Origin: an uncultured bacterium
GTDB lineage: Bacteria > Desulfobacterota > Binatia > UBA1149 > CAITLU01
Length of the DNA: 34,547 bases
NCBI GenBank assembly: GCA_903893315.1
Contig: CAITLU010000027.1
Span: 1-34,547 of the forward strand
Direction of reading: 5' to 3'
Shown here: piece by piece, positions 7,742-17,838 of the stretch
Numbering within the stretch: position 1 is the stretch's first letter
How the letters are laid out: the number at the start of each line of letters is the position of its first letter
Made by a program: the position numbers and the translations under genes
The notes under the pieces: model-generated
Seen by the model: only the letters and a program-made list of their open reading frames with translations
Database searches by the model: none
Told to the model about the DNA's origin: nothing

Positions 7742-8086
7742 ATGACTGCATTTCGCTTTTTGTTAATCGTGCTGTGGATAACCATCGTCGGCTACACGAC
7801 TATCGTGATCGCGAATCATGGCATGGGACTGCTCAGCATATTTTTCGGCGACATGACCGCCATGGGTTGGCCAGGCCAGTTCAATCTCGATTTTTTCTTC
7901 ATGCTGACGCTCTCCGCGCTTTGGACCGCTTGGCGGCACCAATTCTCGGCCGCCGGATTCCTGCTCGGTGTTTTGGCTCTTTTGGGCGGCATCCTGTTCC
8001 TTGCAACCTACCTCCTGGTTGTAAGTTGGATTGCCAAGGGCGACATGAAGCAAATGCTTCTGGGCACGACGCGGGCAGCAACGTGA
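7742..8086 (+). CDS. Small membrane protein of unknown function
   Basis: A 114-residue hydrophobic protein. I prefer ATG 7742 to ATG 7730 because GAGG at 7732-7735 has proper spacing to it. Three membrane segments are apparent (about residues 4-27 FRFLLIVLWITIVGYTTIVI, 50-66 and 73-98 AAGFLLGVLALLGGILFLAT), with a conserved-looking loop GMGLLSIFFGDMTAMGWPGQFNLDF between the first two. It looks like a widespread family of roughly 110-residue membrane proteins without assigned function. It has its own promoter candidate, and no operon partner is evident. Confidence 0.8.
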   Translation: MTAFRFLLIVLWITIVGYTTIVIANHGMGLLSIFFGDMTAMGWPGQFNLDFFFMLTLSALWTAWRHQFSAAGFLLGVLALLGGILFLATYLLVVSWIAKGDMKQMLLGTTRAAT

Positions 8087-8463
8087 CCCTTGATCGTCTG
8101 TCCTGGCAGGGTTGAGGGCTGGCTCAATAGCCCAACAGGTCGGCTCTGGTCTGTGCCACCGGTTTCCGTGATCTCAGGAATTGGTGCCGCGACTGCACGA
8201 GTACTCCATTCATCAACTGCGGCCGGAGCAATCCGCCGGGGGGCCGAGTCGAAGGCTTTCTCAGGTCTATGTGAGTTCGGGTTTTCTGTTCTTCTCTAAA
8301 GGCTTGCTTTCCTGAGCGACCGGCTGCGGAGCCAGTTTCTTCCACCACCAAATCTTCTTCGCGGACGAGACGCGCCGTGCCCTGATCAAGGCCAGCGCGC
8401 GAGACTCGGCACCCATCTGTTCACGCGGGACCGCCAAGATGTATCACTGCGACGTAGGCGCTT
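8087..8463. other. Gene-free stretch before the BadF remnant
   Basis: I see no intact gene here. This is where the missing N-terminal half of the BadF-type ATPase would be expected, but no ATP-binding motif of that family is found in any frame. Either the N-terminus was deleted or it has decayed beyond recognition. Confidence 0.45.
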
Positions 8464-8916
8464 TGTTCGAGTGGTGGCGCGGACGGCCGCGTGGTCGACT
8501 TCAGCATGAACGACAAGTGCGCGGCCGGAACCGGGCGCTTTCTCGAAAATACGGCCGCGCGAGTCGGGCTGAAACTCGACGAGTTCGGCGCGCAGGCCGT
8601 CTCTGCAACGCAAGAGGAAACGATCAGCAGCACATGTACGGTGTTCGCCGAATCGGAGATCATTTCGCTCGTGGCGCGGGGCGCGCGCCTGGACGCCATC
8701 GTCCGCGGTCTGCACCGATCGATGCTGCAAAGGATCACGAGCATGATCCACAGCGTGGGCCTGCCCCCGCCGCTCATGTTGTCGGGCGGCGTCGCGCGCA
8801 ACCTGGCGGTCCGTGCCCTGCTTGAAGATTCGACCGACGAGCGCGTGGTCGTTCCGGAGCAGCCCCAGCTCATGGGCGCCTACGGTGCGGCGCTGCTCGC
8901 GCTGGAGATGCGGTAG
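8464..8916 (+). pseudogene. Truncated BadF/BadG/BcrA/BcrD-family ATPase (2-hydroxyacyl-CoA dehydratase activator type)
   Basis: The frame encodes only the C-terminal half of an acetate-and-sugar-kinase-fold ATPase. Family signatures are clear: DGRVVDFSMNDKCAAGTGRFLE (the cysteine ligates the [4Fe-4S] cluster), ISSTCTVFAESEIISL (second cluster cysteine), LSGGVARN (adenosine motif) and P-Q-L-M-G-A-Y-G-A-A-L-L. Intact proteins of about 260-290 residues begin with a GIDxGSTTTK phosphate-binding segment, which is absent; a TAG stops the frame just upstream at 8455-8457. An internal GTG or ATG could still give a 140-residue product, but it could not hydrolyse ATP. Intact relatives drive electron transfer to benzoyl-CoA reductases or 2-hydroxyacyl-CoA dehydratases. 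No such partner is in the window. Confidence 0.75.
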
Positions 8917-9011
8917 CCCTTCATGCCCCTTACGCCGCCGATCGGTCTTTTTCCCGAGCTTCGAGCGCCGCGCGGTCGACAGAGCGCCGTGACCTTTGTA
9001 GGTTCGTCCCC

Positions 9012-9485
9012 ATGAGCACTAACGCCGAGAAAGCCTACGCCCTGTTCCATGCCTCCATCGGGAAGGAGGAGGGTGTCGGAGAGTGGTTCGAGATCGACCA
9101 GGCGCGCATCAACCAGTTCGCCGAAGTCACCAACGACCATCAATTCATCCACGTCGATCCCGAAGCGGCCAAGAGCACGCCATTCGGCACCACGATCGCG
9201 CACGGCTTCCTGACGCTGTCGATGCTGACATGGCTCGATGCGTCGATCCCGAAGGATCCGGCGCAATACGCCGGGATGGTGATGGGCGTCAACTACGGCT
9301 TCGACAAGGTCCGCTTCGTAAGCCCCGTCAAGGTGGGACGACGCGTACGTTGCCGCAGCGTCGCGGCGGTCGTCGAATTGAAAGAGCCCTGGGTGCAGAC
9401 GACGCGTACCATGACGGTTGAGATCGAAGGCGAGTCGAAGCCCGCGCTCGTCGCCGATTGGATCACGCGCATCATGTACGGGTGA
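9012..9485 (+). CDS. MaoC-family hotdog hydratase ((R)-specific enoyl-CoA hydratase-like)
   Basis: A 157-residue single-hotdog protein. The hydratase-2 motif is present: D42-x4-H47 in [14 protein letters not shown], followed by [14 protein letters not shown]. The D/H pair is the catalytic dyad in PhaJ/MaoC enzymes, which hydrate trans-2-enoyl-CoA to (R)-3-hydroxyacyl-CoA. The length and the [22 protein letters not shown] segment match the NodN/MaoC-like group common in fatty-acid-degrading bacteria. It stands alone between the BadF remnant and ychJ, so the acyl-CoA substrate cannot be inferred from neighbours. Cytoplasmic. Confidence 0.9.
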   Translation: MSTNAEKAYALFHASIGKEEGVGEWFEIDQARINQFAEVTNDHQFIHVDPEAAKSTPFGTTIAHGFLTLSMLTWLDASIPKDPAQYAGMVMGVNYGFDKVRFVSPVKVGRRVRCRSVAAVVELKEPWVQTTRTMTVEIEGESKPALVADWITRIMYG

Positions 9486-9660
9486 CGACAACGCCGCCGC
9501 CCGCGTGCAAGCCGCCCCGGCCCCATATCGGTACTGTGGGCCACGAAGGGCCGCCGTTCCTCGCCGCCCCGCAAAAGCCGGTGGCGATCGCCGAGCCGTC
9601 GGTGGAGTTAGCCGAGCGGATCGGGGACAGAAACGGCAATATCGAATCGGGAGGTTAGTC

Positions 9661-10155
9661 ATGTCGGATTGTCCCTGTGGGTCGGGCCTCGCTTTCTGCG
9701 ACTGCTGTGAGCCCTATATTTCCGGAAAGCTCGTGCCCGCGACGGCCGAGCAGGCGATGCGCTCGCGCTACAGCGCCTACACGCGCGTGGACACGGCTTA
9801 CCTGGCTGCGTCGCTGCATCCGAGCAAGAAGCAAGAGGACGACGAAAAGGTCGCTCGACGCTGGGCCATGGACTCGGAGTGGCTCGGGCTGGAGATCCTC
9901 TCGACGCTCAGGGGCGGGCCGAATGACGACGAGGGCGTGGTCGAGTTCGTGGCGCGCTACCGGACCAGGAACGGGCAGCTGAACGCACATCACGAAGTGA
10001 GCACCTTCGTGAAAGAAGACGGGCGCTGGCTGTTCACGGAAGGACACGCGCCCGAGCAGCACACGGAACGTCGTGCGTCGCCGAAGGTCGGACGCAACGA
10101 GACCTGTCCTTGCGGCAGCGGTAAGAAGTACAAGAAGTGCTGCGAGAAGGCCTGA
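9661..10155 (+). CDS. ychJ: YchJ-family protein with N- and C-terminal SEC-C-type metal motifs
   Basis: A 164-residue protein starting at ATG 9661 with GGGAGG 6-8 bases upstream; the open frame extends further upstream without support. It begins with [13 protein letters not shown] and ends with [13 protein letters not shown], the zinc-binding SEC-C signature. Between them lies the NTF2-like YchJ domain ([16 protein letters not shown], then W-L-G-L-E-I and V-E-F-V-A-R-Y). Members are widespread conserved proteins of unclear function, and the SEC-C motif is shared with SecA and binds zinc. It converges with thiL. Confidence 0.92.
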   Translation: MSDCPCGSGLAFCDCCEPYISGKLVPATAEQAMRSRYSAYTRVDTAYLAASLHPSKKQEDDEKVARRWAMDSEWLGLEILSTLRGGPNDDEGVVEFVARYRTRNGQLNAHHEVSTFVKEDGRWLFTEGHAPEQHTERRASPKVGRNETCPCGSGKKYKKCCEKA

Positions 10156-10261
10156 AGGGCCTCGCTATAAGTCTTGGGTCGTCGTTCGCGCGCCGCGGCC
10201 AAGAACCTGCCTGAAGCGCCCGTTCTTTCGAAGCGCCTTTACCTGGGTGCGACTCCTGACG

Positions 10262-11326
10262 TCACCATCGCAGGTGGTCGAAGCCGCCGCCCAGAGCGGC
10301 CAACGTTCGGCCGCTCGAATCGACCACGTGCGCAGCGCCTTCTGCGACATTGCCCACCATCGTCACGCGGCAGCCAAGACGAGCCGCAACGCGCTCGATA
10401 TCGGCGCGGCTACGTTTGGCCGCGGTAAACGCCAATTCGTAATCTTCGCCGCCGGTCAGAGCCGACGACACACGCGGATTCACGGCGCCACCCAAGTCCA
10501 AGTCTGCGGCAGCACGGCGCGCGCTCGGATGCAGCGGCACGGCGCGATGGTCGAGACGAATCGTCACCTTCGAACGTTCGCACAGATGACCGAGGTCCTG
10601 GATCAGCCCGTCCGAAACATCGATCATCGCATGCACGAGTCCGGCCTCCGCAAGCTGCGCACCGAGTTCGACGCGCAGAGGCGGGCGCCGGTACGCGAGC
10701 GTCGTGCTGGACACGGCCGCGGCAATCAGCGCCGCCCCGCTGCGTGCGCGCTCGAGAACACGCAGCGCAGCGCCGGCGCCGCCGAAGCTCCCGGTCACGA
10801 ACAACAGGTCGCCGACGCGGGCGCCCGAGCGCAGCACGGCGCGGCGGCGCGCCTGGCCGACCACGGTTACGTTGACACCGAGATCGCGCGCGGCGCTGAC
10901 GTTACCTCCGACCAGGGACGCCCCGCAGCGCGAAGCCTCGCGCGCAAGGCCGCGGACGATCGCTTTGGCAGCTTCGGAATCGAACGGACTCCGTTTGGAC
11001 GCGACCGGAATCTCCAGCGAGAGCAGCACATACTCGGGGCGCCCGCCCATCGCGGCGATGTCGGACACCGCAACGCGAAAGGCACGCACTCCGAGTTCGC
11101 GCGCTGTCAGCCAGCCGCGACGGAAGTGCACGCCTTCGATCTGGCAGTCGGTCGTCAGCAACGTGCGCGGCGCGCCGGCAACGACGGCGCAATCATCGCC
11201 GATACCGACCGCGACCCCGCGGCCAAGACGCGCAATCGCGCCGGAGCCCTCGACCAGCCGCTGCACGGCATCCAGGAAGTCGAACTCCCCGATCCTGCGC
11301 GGACGCGACGGCGCGGAGGCGGCCAC
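10262..11326 (-). CDS. thiL: Thiamine-monophosphate kinase
   Basis: ThiL phosphorylates thiamine monophosphate to thiamine diphosphate with ATP, the last step of cofactor synthesis. The 354-residue protein has the N-terminal GEFDFLDAV start, the Mg/ATP-binding GIGDDCAVV, T-D-C-Q-I-E-G-V-H-F, and the VSDIAAMGGRPEYVLLSLEIP segment of the PurM/ThiL fold. DVSDGLIQDLGHL and LTGGEDYELAFT follow in the expected order. The start is GTG at 11326, only 3 bases after the dnaJ stop, so it is translated from the dnaJ message. Coupling of thiL to dnaJ is not a standard pairing. Confidence 0.93.
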   Translation of the reverse strand: MAASAPSRPRRIGEFDFLDAVQRLVEGSGAIARLGRGVAVGIGDDCAVVAGAPRTLLTTDCQIEGVHFRRGWLTARELGVRAFRVAVSDIAAMGGRPEYVLLSLEIPVASKRSPFDSEAAKAIVRGLAREASRCGASLVGGNVSAARDLGVNVTVVGQARRRAVLRSGARVGDLLFVTGSFGGAGAALRVLERARSGAALIAAAVSSTTLAYRRPPLRVELGAQLAEAGLVHAMIDVSDGLIQDLGHLCERSKVTIRLDHRAVPLHPSARRAAADLDLGGAVNPRVSSALTGGEDYELAFTAAKRSRADIERVAARLGCRVTMVGNVAEGAAHVVDSSGRTLAALGGGFDHLRW

Positions 11327-11329
11327 CGC

Positions 11330-12454
11330 TCAGCTCATCAGGTCGCGAACTTTGTTGGCGAACAGCGTGACCAGCGATTCCTGGTGCTCTTCGCCTTCGT
11401 CGCGCAGTTGCTCGAGGAGCTTGCGCTGCTTCTTGGTAAGCTTGGTCGGAATTTCCACCTGTACCGAGACGTACTGATCGCCGCGCGCACCGTTGGGACG
11501 GCGCAGGTCGGGAACGCCCTTGCCGGCCAGGCGAAATACCTTTCCGTGCTGGGTTCCGGCCGGAATCTTCAATTTGACCATACCGTCGAGGGTAGGAACG
11601 TCGACTTCGGCGCCGAGCGTGGCATCCACCACCGAAACCGGCCGCTGACAAACGATGTTCGCACCGTCGCGATGAAAGAGTTCGTGTTCGTGGACGCCGA
11701 GCACGACGTAGAGGTCTCCGGTAGGACCGCCGCGAAGGCCCGCCTCCCCTTCACCGCGCAACTTCAAACGCGACCCGTTGTCGACGCCGGCCGGCACCTT
11801 CACCTTGATCTCACGCATCGACCGGGTGCGCCCTTGTCCGCGGCAGGTGGTGCATGGCGTGCGATTGATCCTGCCTGCACCGTTGCAGCGGTCGCAGGCC
11901 TTGGCGATCTGGAACATGCCCTGCTGGAAACGCACCTGGCCCGCACCGTTACACTTGGAACAGGTTTCGGGTGTGGTGCCGGGCTTGGCGCCGGAGCCTT
12001 CGCAGACTTCGCAACTTGTCGTGCGCGGAATCGAGATGCGCTTTTCACAGCCCCGCGCGGCTTCCTCGAAAGCTATGTCGAGGTCATAGCGCAGGTCGTC
12101 GCCGCGCGAAGCCCGCGAACGCGAGCGGCGCCCGCCGCCGAAGAAATCCCCGAATAGATCGCCGAGCGCTTCCTCGAAGGCGCCGCCGGAAAACGCCGAC
12201 GAAAAATCGAAACCGCCGCCGCCGGGGCCCTCGAAGGCAGCCTCGCCATAGCGATCATACTTGGCGCGTTTGTCAGGTTCGGAGAGCACTTGGTAGGCCT
12301 TGCTGGCCTCCTTGAACATGCGCTCCGACTCTTCTTTGCCGTCGGGGTTGCGGTCCGGATGGAACTTCAACGCGGCCTGGCGATACGCCTTCTTGATGTC
12401 GTCGGTCGAGGCATCGCGCGCGACACCGAGAATCTCGTAGTAATCCCTCGCCAA
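11330..12454 (-). CDS. dnaJ: Chaperone DnaJ
   Basis: A 374-residue type I Hsp40 co-chaperone that stimulates DnaK ATPase and delivers substrates. In order: J-domain (residues 1-70, with HPD in [10 protein letters not shown]), Gly/Phe-rich linker, the zinc-finger region with four CxxCxGxG repeats ([32 protein letters not shown]), and the two C-terminal peptide-binding domains. The start codon is TTG (12454), placed by the exact match of [10 protein letters not shown] to the family start and by a GGGAAG upstream. It lies 133 bases after dnaK, with a strong hairpin in the gap, and directly before thiL. Confidence 0.97.
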   Translation of the reverse strand: MARDYYEILGVARDASTDDIKKAYRQAALKFHPDRNPDGKEESERMFKEASKAYQVLSEPDKRAKYDRYGEAAFEGPGGGGFDFSSAFSGGAFEEALGDLFGDFFGGGRRSRSRASRGDDLRYDLDIAFEEAARGCEKRISIPRTTSCEVCEGSGAKPGTTPETCSKCNGAGQVRFQQGMFQIAKACDRCNGAGRINRTPCTTCRGQGRTRSMREIKVKVPAGVDNGSRLKLRGEGEAGLRGGPTGDLYVVLGVHEHELFHRDGANIVCQRPVSVVDATLGAEVDVPTLDGMVKLKIPAGTQHGKVFRLAGKGVPDLRRPNGARGDQYVSVQVEIPTKLTKKQRKLLEQLRDEGEEHQESLVTLFANKVRDLMS

Positions 12455-12503
12455 GGTTCTTCCCTTCCCGTTCTCGATTGGTGCGGCCGCCTATGTACGC
12501 AAA

Positions 12504-12537
12504 CGGGCCCGCGTCTCCTTTGGAAGACGCGGGCCCG
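12504..12537 (-). terminator. Strong hairpin between dnaK and dnaJ
   Basis: CGGGCCCGCGTCT (12504-12516) pairs perfectly with its complement at 12525-12537 across an 8-base loop. On the minus strand it is followed by only a short TTTG, so it is a weak intrinsic terminator. It may act as an attenuator or an mRNA-stability hairpin that makes dnaK more abundant than dnaJ. Confidence 0.7.
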
Positions 12538-12587
12538 AGAGCTTTGCCTCATGCCCCACTACGAAGCGAGCCACGCGAGCCCGCCGG

Positions 12588-14525
<1,938 letters not shown>

Positions 14526-14610
14526 TTGTTGCTCTCCAGACGAAAACCCCCGGGATCCTTTGTGAAGGCCGCAGGGGCATCGAGATTTTCGGCGCCAAAA
14601 CGCCCGTCGC

Positions 14611-14638
14611 TATCTAAGCACCGGAGCTTATGGCGCAA
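14611..14638 (-). promoter_or_regulatory. Candidate dnaK promoter
   Basis: In the 234-base grpE-dnaK gap the minus strand has TTGCGC (14638-14633), a 16-base spacer and TAGATA (14616-14611), about 80 bases before the dnaK start. I saw no CIRCE element and no clear sigma32 consensus. Assignment rests on hexamer similarity only. Confidence 0.4.
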
Positions 14639-14759
14639 GGAAGTTTTTGGAGTTTGGCGTCGGGTGCATCAGTTAGCGCGCGTTGCCGTGCCCTGCATGG
14701 CCTGGGCGGTGCTGGAATCCCGGTCCCGACGCTTGCTGCACTCGTACTAAGGACGCCGC

Positions 14760-15362
14760 TCAGGAACTCGAACCGGGAGCCTTCGCCACCGTCACCATCA
14801 CCGCACGCAAGAGCCGGTCGCGCAGGCGATAGCCCGCCCTATGAACGGCAAAAACCGTATTGGGCGCAGCGTCTGCCGTCTCGAAAGTACTGACCGCTTC
14901 GTGCTCGGCGGGATCAAAGGGCCGCCCTTCGGCCTCTATCCTCTCCACCCCGTGACGGCGCAGAGTCGCCAACATGGCCTTGAGCACCAGTTCGACGCCC
15001 CCGCCCAGCGCGGCGGTCTCGCCCGCGCCGGTATGGGACAGGGCTCGCTCCAGATCGTCGATCACCGGCAGCAGGTCGCGGCAAAGAGCCTCGCCTTCGT
15101 AGCGGGCGCGCTCGTTGAGTTCGCGCTGCTGGCGCTTCTGCACGTTGTCCAGTTCGGCCCTGGCACGTACGAAGCGATCGTAGTTTTCGGCGGCCTCACG
15201 GCGGGCCGCGGCCAGTTCGGTCTCCGGCTCGGACACGGCAGCGACCGGATCGGCGCCGCTCGACGAGTCCTCGTCGCTCGGGTTTCGCGGATCGTCCGAC
15301 CGATCGGCGGACGCGTCGGCGCGACCAGCACCATTCTTGGAGTCTTCGCTCTGGCTTGTCAT
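14760..15362 (-). CDS. grpE: Nucleotide exchange factor GrpE
   Basis: A 200-residue protein that releases ADP from DnaK. The first 45 residues are acidic and disordered (SEDSKNGAGRADASADRSDD). A long coiled coil follows (ELAAARREAAENYDRFVRARAELDNVQKRQQRE), then the C-terminal beta-domain with the GrpE signature GVERIEAEGRPFDPAEHEAVS and RAGYRLRDRLLRAVMVTVAK. ATG 15362 has only a weak upstream ribosome-binding site. It is the first gene of the grpE-dnaK-dnaJ-thiL block and is divergent from recO. Confidence 0.96.
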   Translation of the reverse strand: MTSQSEDSKNGAGRADASADRSDDPRNPSDEDSSSGADPVAAVSEPETELAAARREAAENYDRFVRARAELDNVQKRQQRELNERARYEGEALCRDLLPVIDDLERALSHTGAGETAALGGGVELVLKAMLATLRRHGVERIEAEGRPFDPAEHEAVSTFETADAAPNTVFAVHRAGYRLRDRLLRAVMVTVAKAPGSSS

Positions 15363-15427
15363 GAATCTTTTTCGCGCGAATCTGTTGCGGAATGCTTTCG
15401 TAAAGAACCTGCTGCGAGGCGCGGCGC

Positions 15428-15463
15428 AAGCTAAGGACGGCCCTTGGCGCTGTCAACGCCAAG
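15428..15463 (-). promoter_or_regulatory. grpE promoter with inverted repeat over the -35
   Basis: On the minus strand TTGACA (15456-15451) is followed after 17 bases by TAGCTT (15433-15428), about 65 bases before grpE. CTTGGCG (15443-15449) and CGCCAAG (15457-15463) form a perfect 7-base inverted repeat that flanks and overlaps the -35. It is a plausible repressor site; the repressor is unknown. Confidence 0.55.
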
Positions 15464-15586
15464 ACAGCCTCCGACGACTCACCGGCCGCCGTCGTATTCC
15501 CGCCGGCCCTTCATGTTGCGCTCCAGCGAGCCGCAAACAGCTGCGCCTTGCCAAACCGATCGCCTCGACGTTTGCTTGCAGCCCCG

Positions 15587-16396
15587 GTGGACGAACTCAC
15601 GACCAAGGCCTTCGTACTGAGGACTCGCAACTACGGCGAGTCCGATCGCATCGTGGTGCTGCTGACCGAGGAACTCGGCAAGGTTTCGGCCATCGCCAAA
15701 GGCGCGCGGCGTTCGCACCGGCGCTTCGCCGGCGGGGCCCTCGAGCCGTTCGGGGAACTGAACGTGCGCATGGCCCCCAAATCCTACGGCTCGCTGGCCT
15801 TCCTGCACGAAAGCCGGGTGCTGTCGTCCAACATCAAGGTGGGCGCAGACCTCGACGCCTACGCCTGGGCTTCCTACCTCACCGAACTGACCGAACTCAT
15901 GACGGTAGAGCACGACCCCTCGCGGGATCTCTACGACTTCTACCGCGACGTCATCGCCAGGCTCGGCACCGGACCGGCCGAGCCGGTCGCGCACCACTAC
16001 GTGCTCGGGCTCCTCGACCGCAGCGGCTGGGCACCGGATCTGGACGCCTGCGGCATCTGCGCCGAGCCGGTCACCGAATTCTCGCGCCCGATGCTCGATT
16101 CCAGAGGCAGCGGCGTGGTGTGCTCACGCCATGAAGCCGAAGCCCTAGGCCTCGACCCCGACGACGCGAACTTCCGGCCGAGCCGGCGCATCATCGACGA
16201 CACATTGCTCTCCTACCTGCGCCGCGCCGCGACTGACATTCCCGACCCTGCCGAACTTGCCGTGTCCGACCTGGCCACGGCCCTGCTCGAACGACTCGTC
16301 GATCTCCACCTCGGCCGCAATCTTCGCTCGCGCGCCTTTCTCAAAGGCCTGCGGATGGAGAGGAGACGCGCCGAGCAACCAAAGGAACTACCATGA
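15587..16396 (+). CDS. recO: DNA repair protein RecO
   Basis: RecO helps load RecA on SSB-coated single-stranded DNA in the RecF pathway. The N-terminal OB fold is recognised from TKAFVLRTRNYGESDRIVVLLTEELGKVSAIAKGARRSHRRFAGGLEPF-type sequence. The helical domain carries CGIC and a later VVCSRHE, a partial zinc-binding set as in many bacterial RecO. I prefer GTG 15587 because homology begins there; TTG 15548 is a longer option, and neither has a good ribosome-binding site. The protein is then 269 residues. The stop overlaps the next gene's ATG (16393-16396), so the two are coupled. Confidence 0.9.
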   Translation: MDELTTKAFVLRTRNYGESDRIVVLLTEELGKVSAIAKGARRSHRRFAGGALEPFGELNVRMAPKSYGSLAFLHESRVLSSNIKVGADLDAYAWASYLTELTELMTVEHDPSRDLYDFYRDVIARLGTGPAEPVAHHYVLGLLDRSGWAPDLDACGICAEPVTEFSRPMLDSRGSGVVCSRHEAEALGLDPDDANFRPSRRIIDDTLLSYLRRAATDIPDPAELAVSDLATALLERLVDLHLGRNLRSRAFLKGLRMERRRAEQPKELP

Positions 16397-17376
16397 AAGC
16401 GATCGTCCTGGCCGAGTACGGCGGCCCCGAAGTCCTCGTCCTGCGCGAGATTCCCGACCCGCTGCCCGGACCTGAAGACCTGCTGGTGCGCATTCGTGCC
16501 ACCGCGCTCAATCGTGCTGACCTGATGCAGCGCCGCGGCTTCTACCCCCAGCCCGGCCCGAAACCAGAGTTCGAGATACCGGGCCTCGAGTTCGCAGGCG
16601 AAGTGATAGCGGCGGGCTCCCGCACCGAAGGCTTCGCCGCCGGTGATCGCGTGATGGGGCTGTTGACCGGCGGCGGTTACGCCGAGAAGGTCGCACTGCA
16701 CCACCGGCTCGTCTCCAGGATTCCGGCGACGGTTTCGTTCGAGGAGGCGGCGGCGCTGCCCGAGGCTTTCATCACCGCGCACGACGCCCTGCTGCAATGC
16801 GCACTGGTCTGCGGCGAATCCGTGTTGGTGCACGCGGTGGGATCGGGAGTCGGAACCGCGGCGATCCAAGTGGCGCGCGTGATGGGAGCGACGCCGCTGA
16901 TCGGCACCGCGGGCTCGACCGAAAAGCTCGCCCAGGCCGCGCCGCTCGGGCTCGACGTCGGCATCAACTACAAGACCGAGAACTTCGCCGACCGTGCGCG
17001 AGAGATCACCGGCGGACGCGGCGTCGACGTGCTGGTCGACTTCATCGGTGCTTCCTATCTCGGACCCAACATCGACGCGCTCGCGGAGAAAGGCCGCATG
17101 GTGGTGGTCGGCCTGATGGGCGGATTCAGCGCCGAGCTTCCCATGAACGCCCTGCTGCAAAAACGCCTGAGCATCCGCGGCACGCTGCTGCGCGCAAGGC
17201 CGCTGGAGGAGAAAGCGGCAGCCACGCGCGCGTTCGAGAAGAGCGTGATGCCGCACGTGACCACAGGTGCCATCCGCCCGGTGATCGACTCGGTCTATCC
17301 GCTCGAGCAGGTCGCAGAAGCCCACCGCCGCATGGAGAGCAACGCCAACTTCGGAAAGATCGTGCTGACCGCGTGA
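16393..17376 (+). CDS. NAD(P)H quinone oxidoreductase, zinc-independent MDR family (PIG3-like)
   Basis: A 327-residue medium-chain dehydrogenase/reductase. The N-terminus MKAIVLAEYGGPEVLVLREIPDP, the NRADLMQRRGFYP segment, GLEFAGEVIAAG, the PEAFITAHDAL loop and the dinucleotide motif VLVHAVGSGVGTAAIQVA are those of the TP53I3/PIG3-like quinone oxidoreductases. Structural-zinc cysteines of alcohol dehydrogenases are absent. It reduces quinones or enones with NAD(P)H. ATG 16393 has AGGA upstream and overlaps the recO stop. The gene converges with the SnoaL-like gene 23 bases away; a GC-rich element (AGGCC...GGCCT) in that gap may serve as a weak terminator. Confidence 0.93.
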   Translation: MKAIVLAEYGGPEVLVLREIPDPLPGPEDLLVRIRATALNRADLMQRRGFYPQPGPKPEFEIPGLEFAGEVIAAGSRTEGFAAGDRVMGLLTGGGYAEKVALHHRLVSRIPATVSFEEAAALPEAFITAHDALLQCALVCGESVLVHAVGSGVGTAAIQVARVMGATPLIGTAGSTEKLAQAAPLGLDVGINYKTENFADRAREITGGRGVDVLVDFIGASYLGPNIDALAEKGRMVVVGLMGGFSAELPMNALLQKRLSIRGTLLRARPLEEKAAATRAFEKSVMPHVTTGAIRPVIDSVYPLEQVAEAHRRMESNANFGKIVLTA

Positions 17377-17399
17377 GGCCGCGGCCGCCGGGGCCTTCT

Positions 17400-17810
17400 T
17401 CAGCCTTTCGGCGCGGCCTGCGCGGACATCGCAGAGAGCATGTCAGCCATCATACGATGAAGCAGATTAACCGCCTTCAGCGGACGGATCATGACCTTGA
17501 AGTCGTCGATCTTCCCGTCTGCGTTCCAATGGAACATGTCGACGCCGTTGATGTGGACGCCGTCGAGCTCGGCCGTGAACTCGAGAACCGCGTCGCTGGG
17601 GCCCACGACCTCACGCACGTAGCGGAAGCCGGAAGCGAGAAGCACCTGCGCGGCGGCCGTCAGATACATCGTGACCAGGGACTTGCCGCGCTGGGGCGTA
17701 TGAACGACGGGAGAGTGAAAAACCGCGTATTCAGCCAACATCTCGCTCAGGCGCGAGAGGTCATCAGAGTCCAGCAGGGCGTGCCAGTCGGCAACGACGT
17801 CATGATGCAT
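17400..17810 (-). CDS. SnoaL-like / NTF2-like protein
   Basis: A 136-residue protein starting at ATG 17810 with AGGAG about 8 bases upstream; the longer open frame to 17927 lies inside the upstream SDR gene and is a shadow. The sequence (DWHALLDSDDLSRLSEMLAEYAVFHSPV, then FTAELDGVHINGVDMFHWNADGKIDDFKVMIRPLKAVN) has the SnoaL cone fold, including the typical D-x-x-x-[WF]-x-x-D-G-K-I-x-x-F ending. Such proteins are small hydrolases, isomerases or ligand binders and cannot be assigned from sequence alone. It follows the SDR gene by 28 bases and probably works on the same metabolite. Confidence 0.85.
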   Translation of the reverse strand: MHHDVVADWHALLDSDDLSRLSEMLAEYAVFHSPVVHTPQRGKSLVTMYLTAAAQVLLASGFRYVREVVGPSDAVLEFTAELDGVHINGVDMFHWNADGKIDDFKVMIRPLKAVNLLHRMMADMLSAMSAQAAPKG

Positions 17811-17838
17811 CGAAGTACTCCTGTGTAAGCGCGCCGCT

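Noticed and set aside
10073-12157. 694-codon plus-strand open frame opposite thiL and dnaJ
   Set aside because: Composition rich in Arg, Ala and His with no family resemblance; ThiL and DnaJ are unmistakable on the other strand.
14526-14759. A CIRCE (HrcA) element or sigma32 promoter before dnaK or grpE
   Set aside because: I found neither the TTAGCACTC/GAGTGCTAA repeat nor a convincing CTTGAA/CCCCAT pair in the two intergenic regions.
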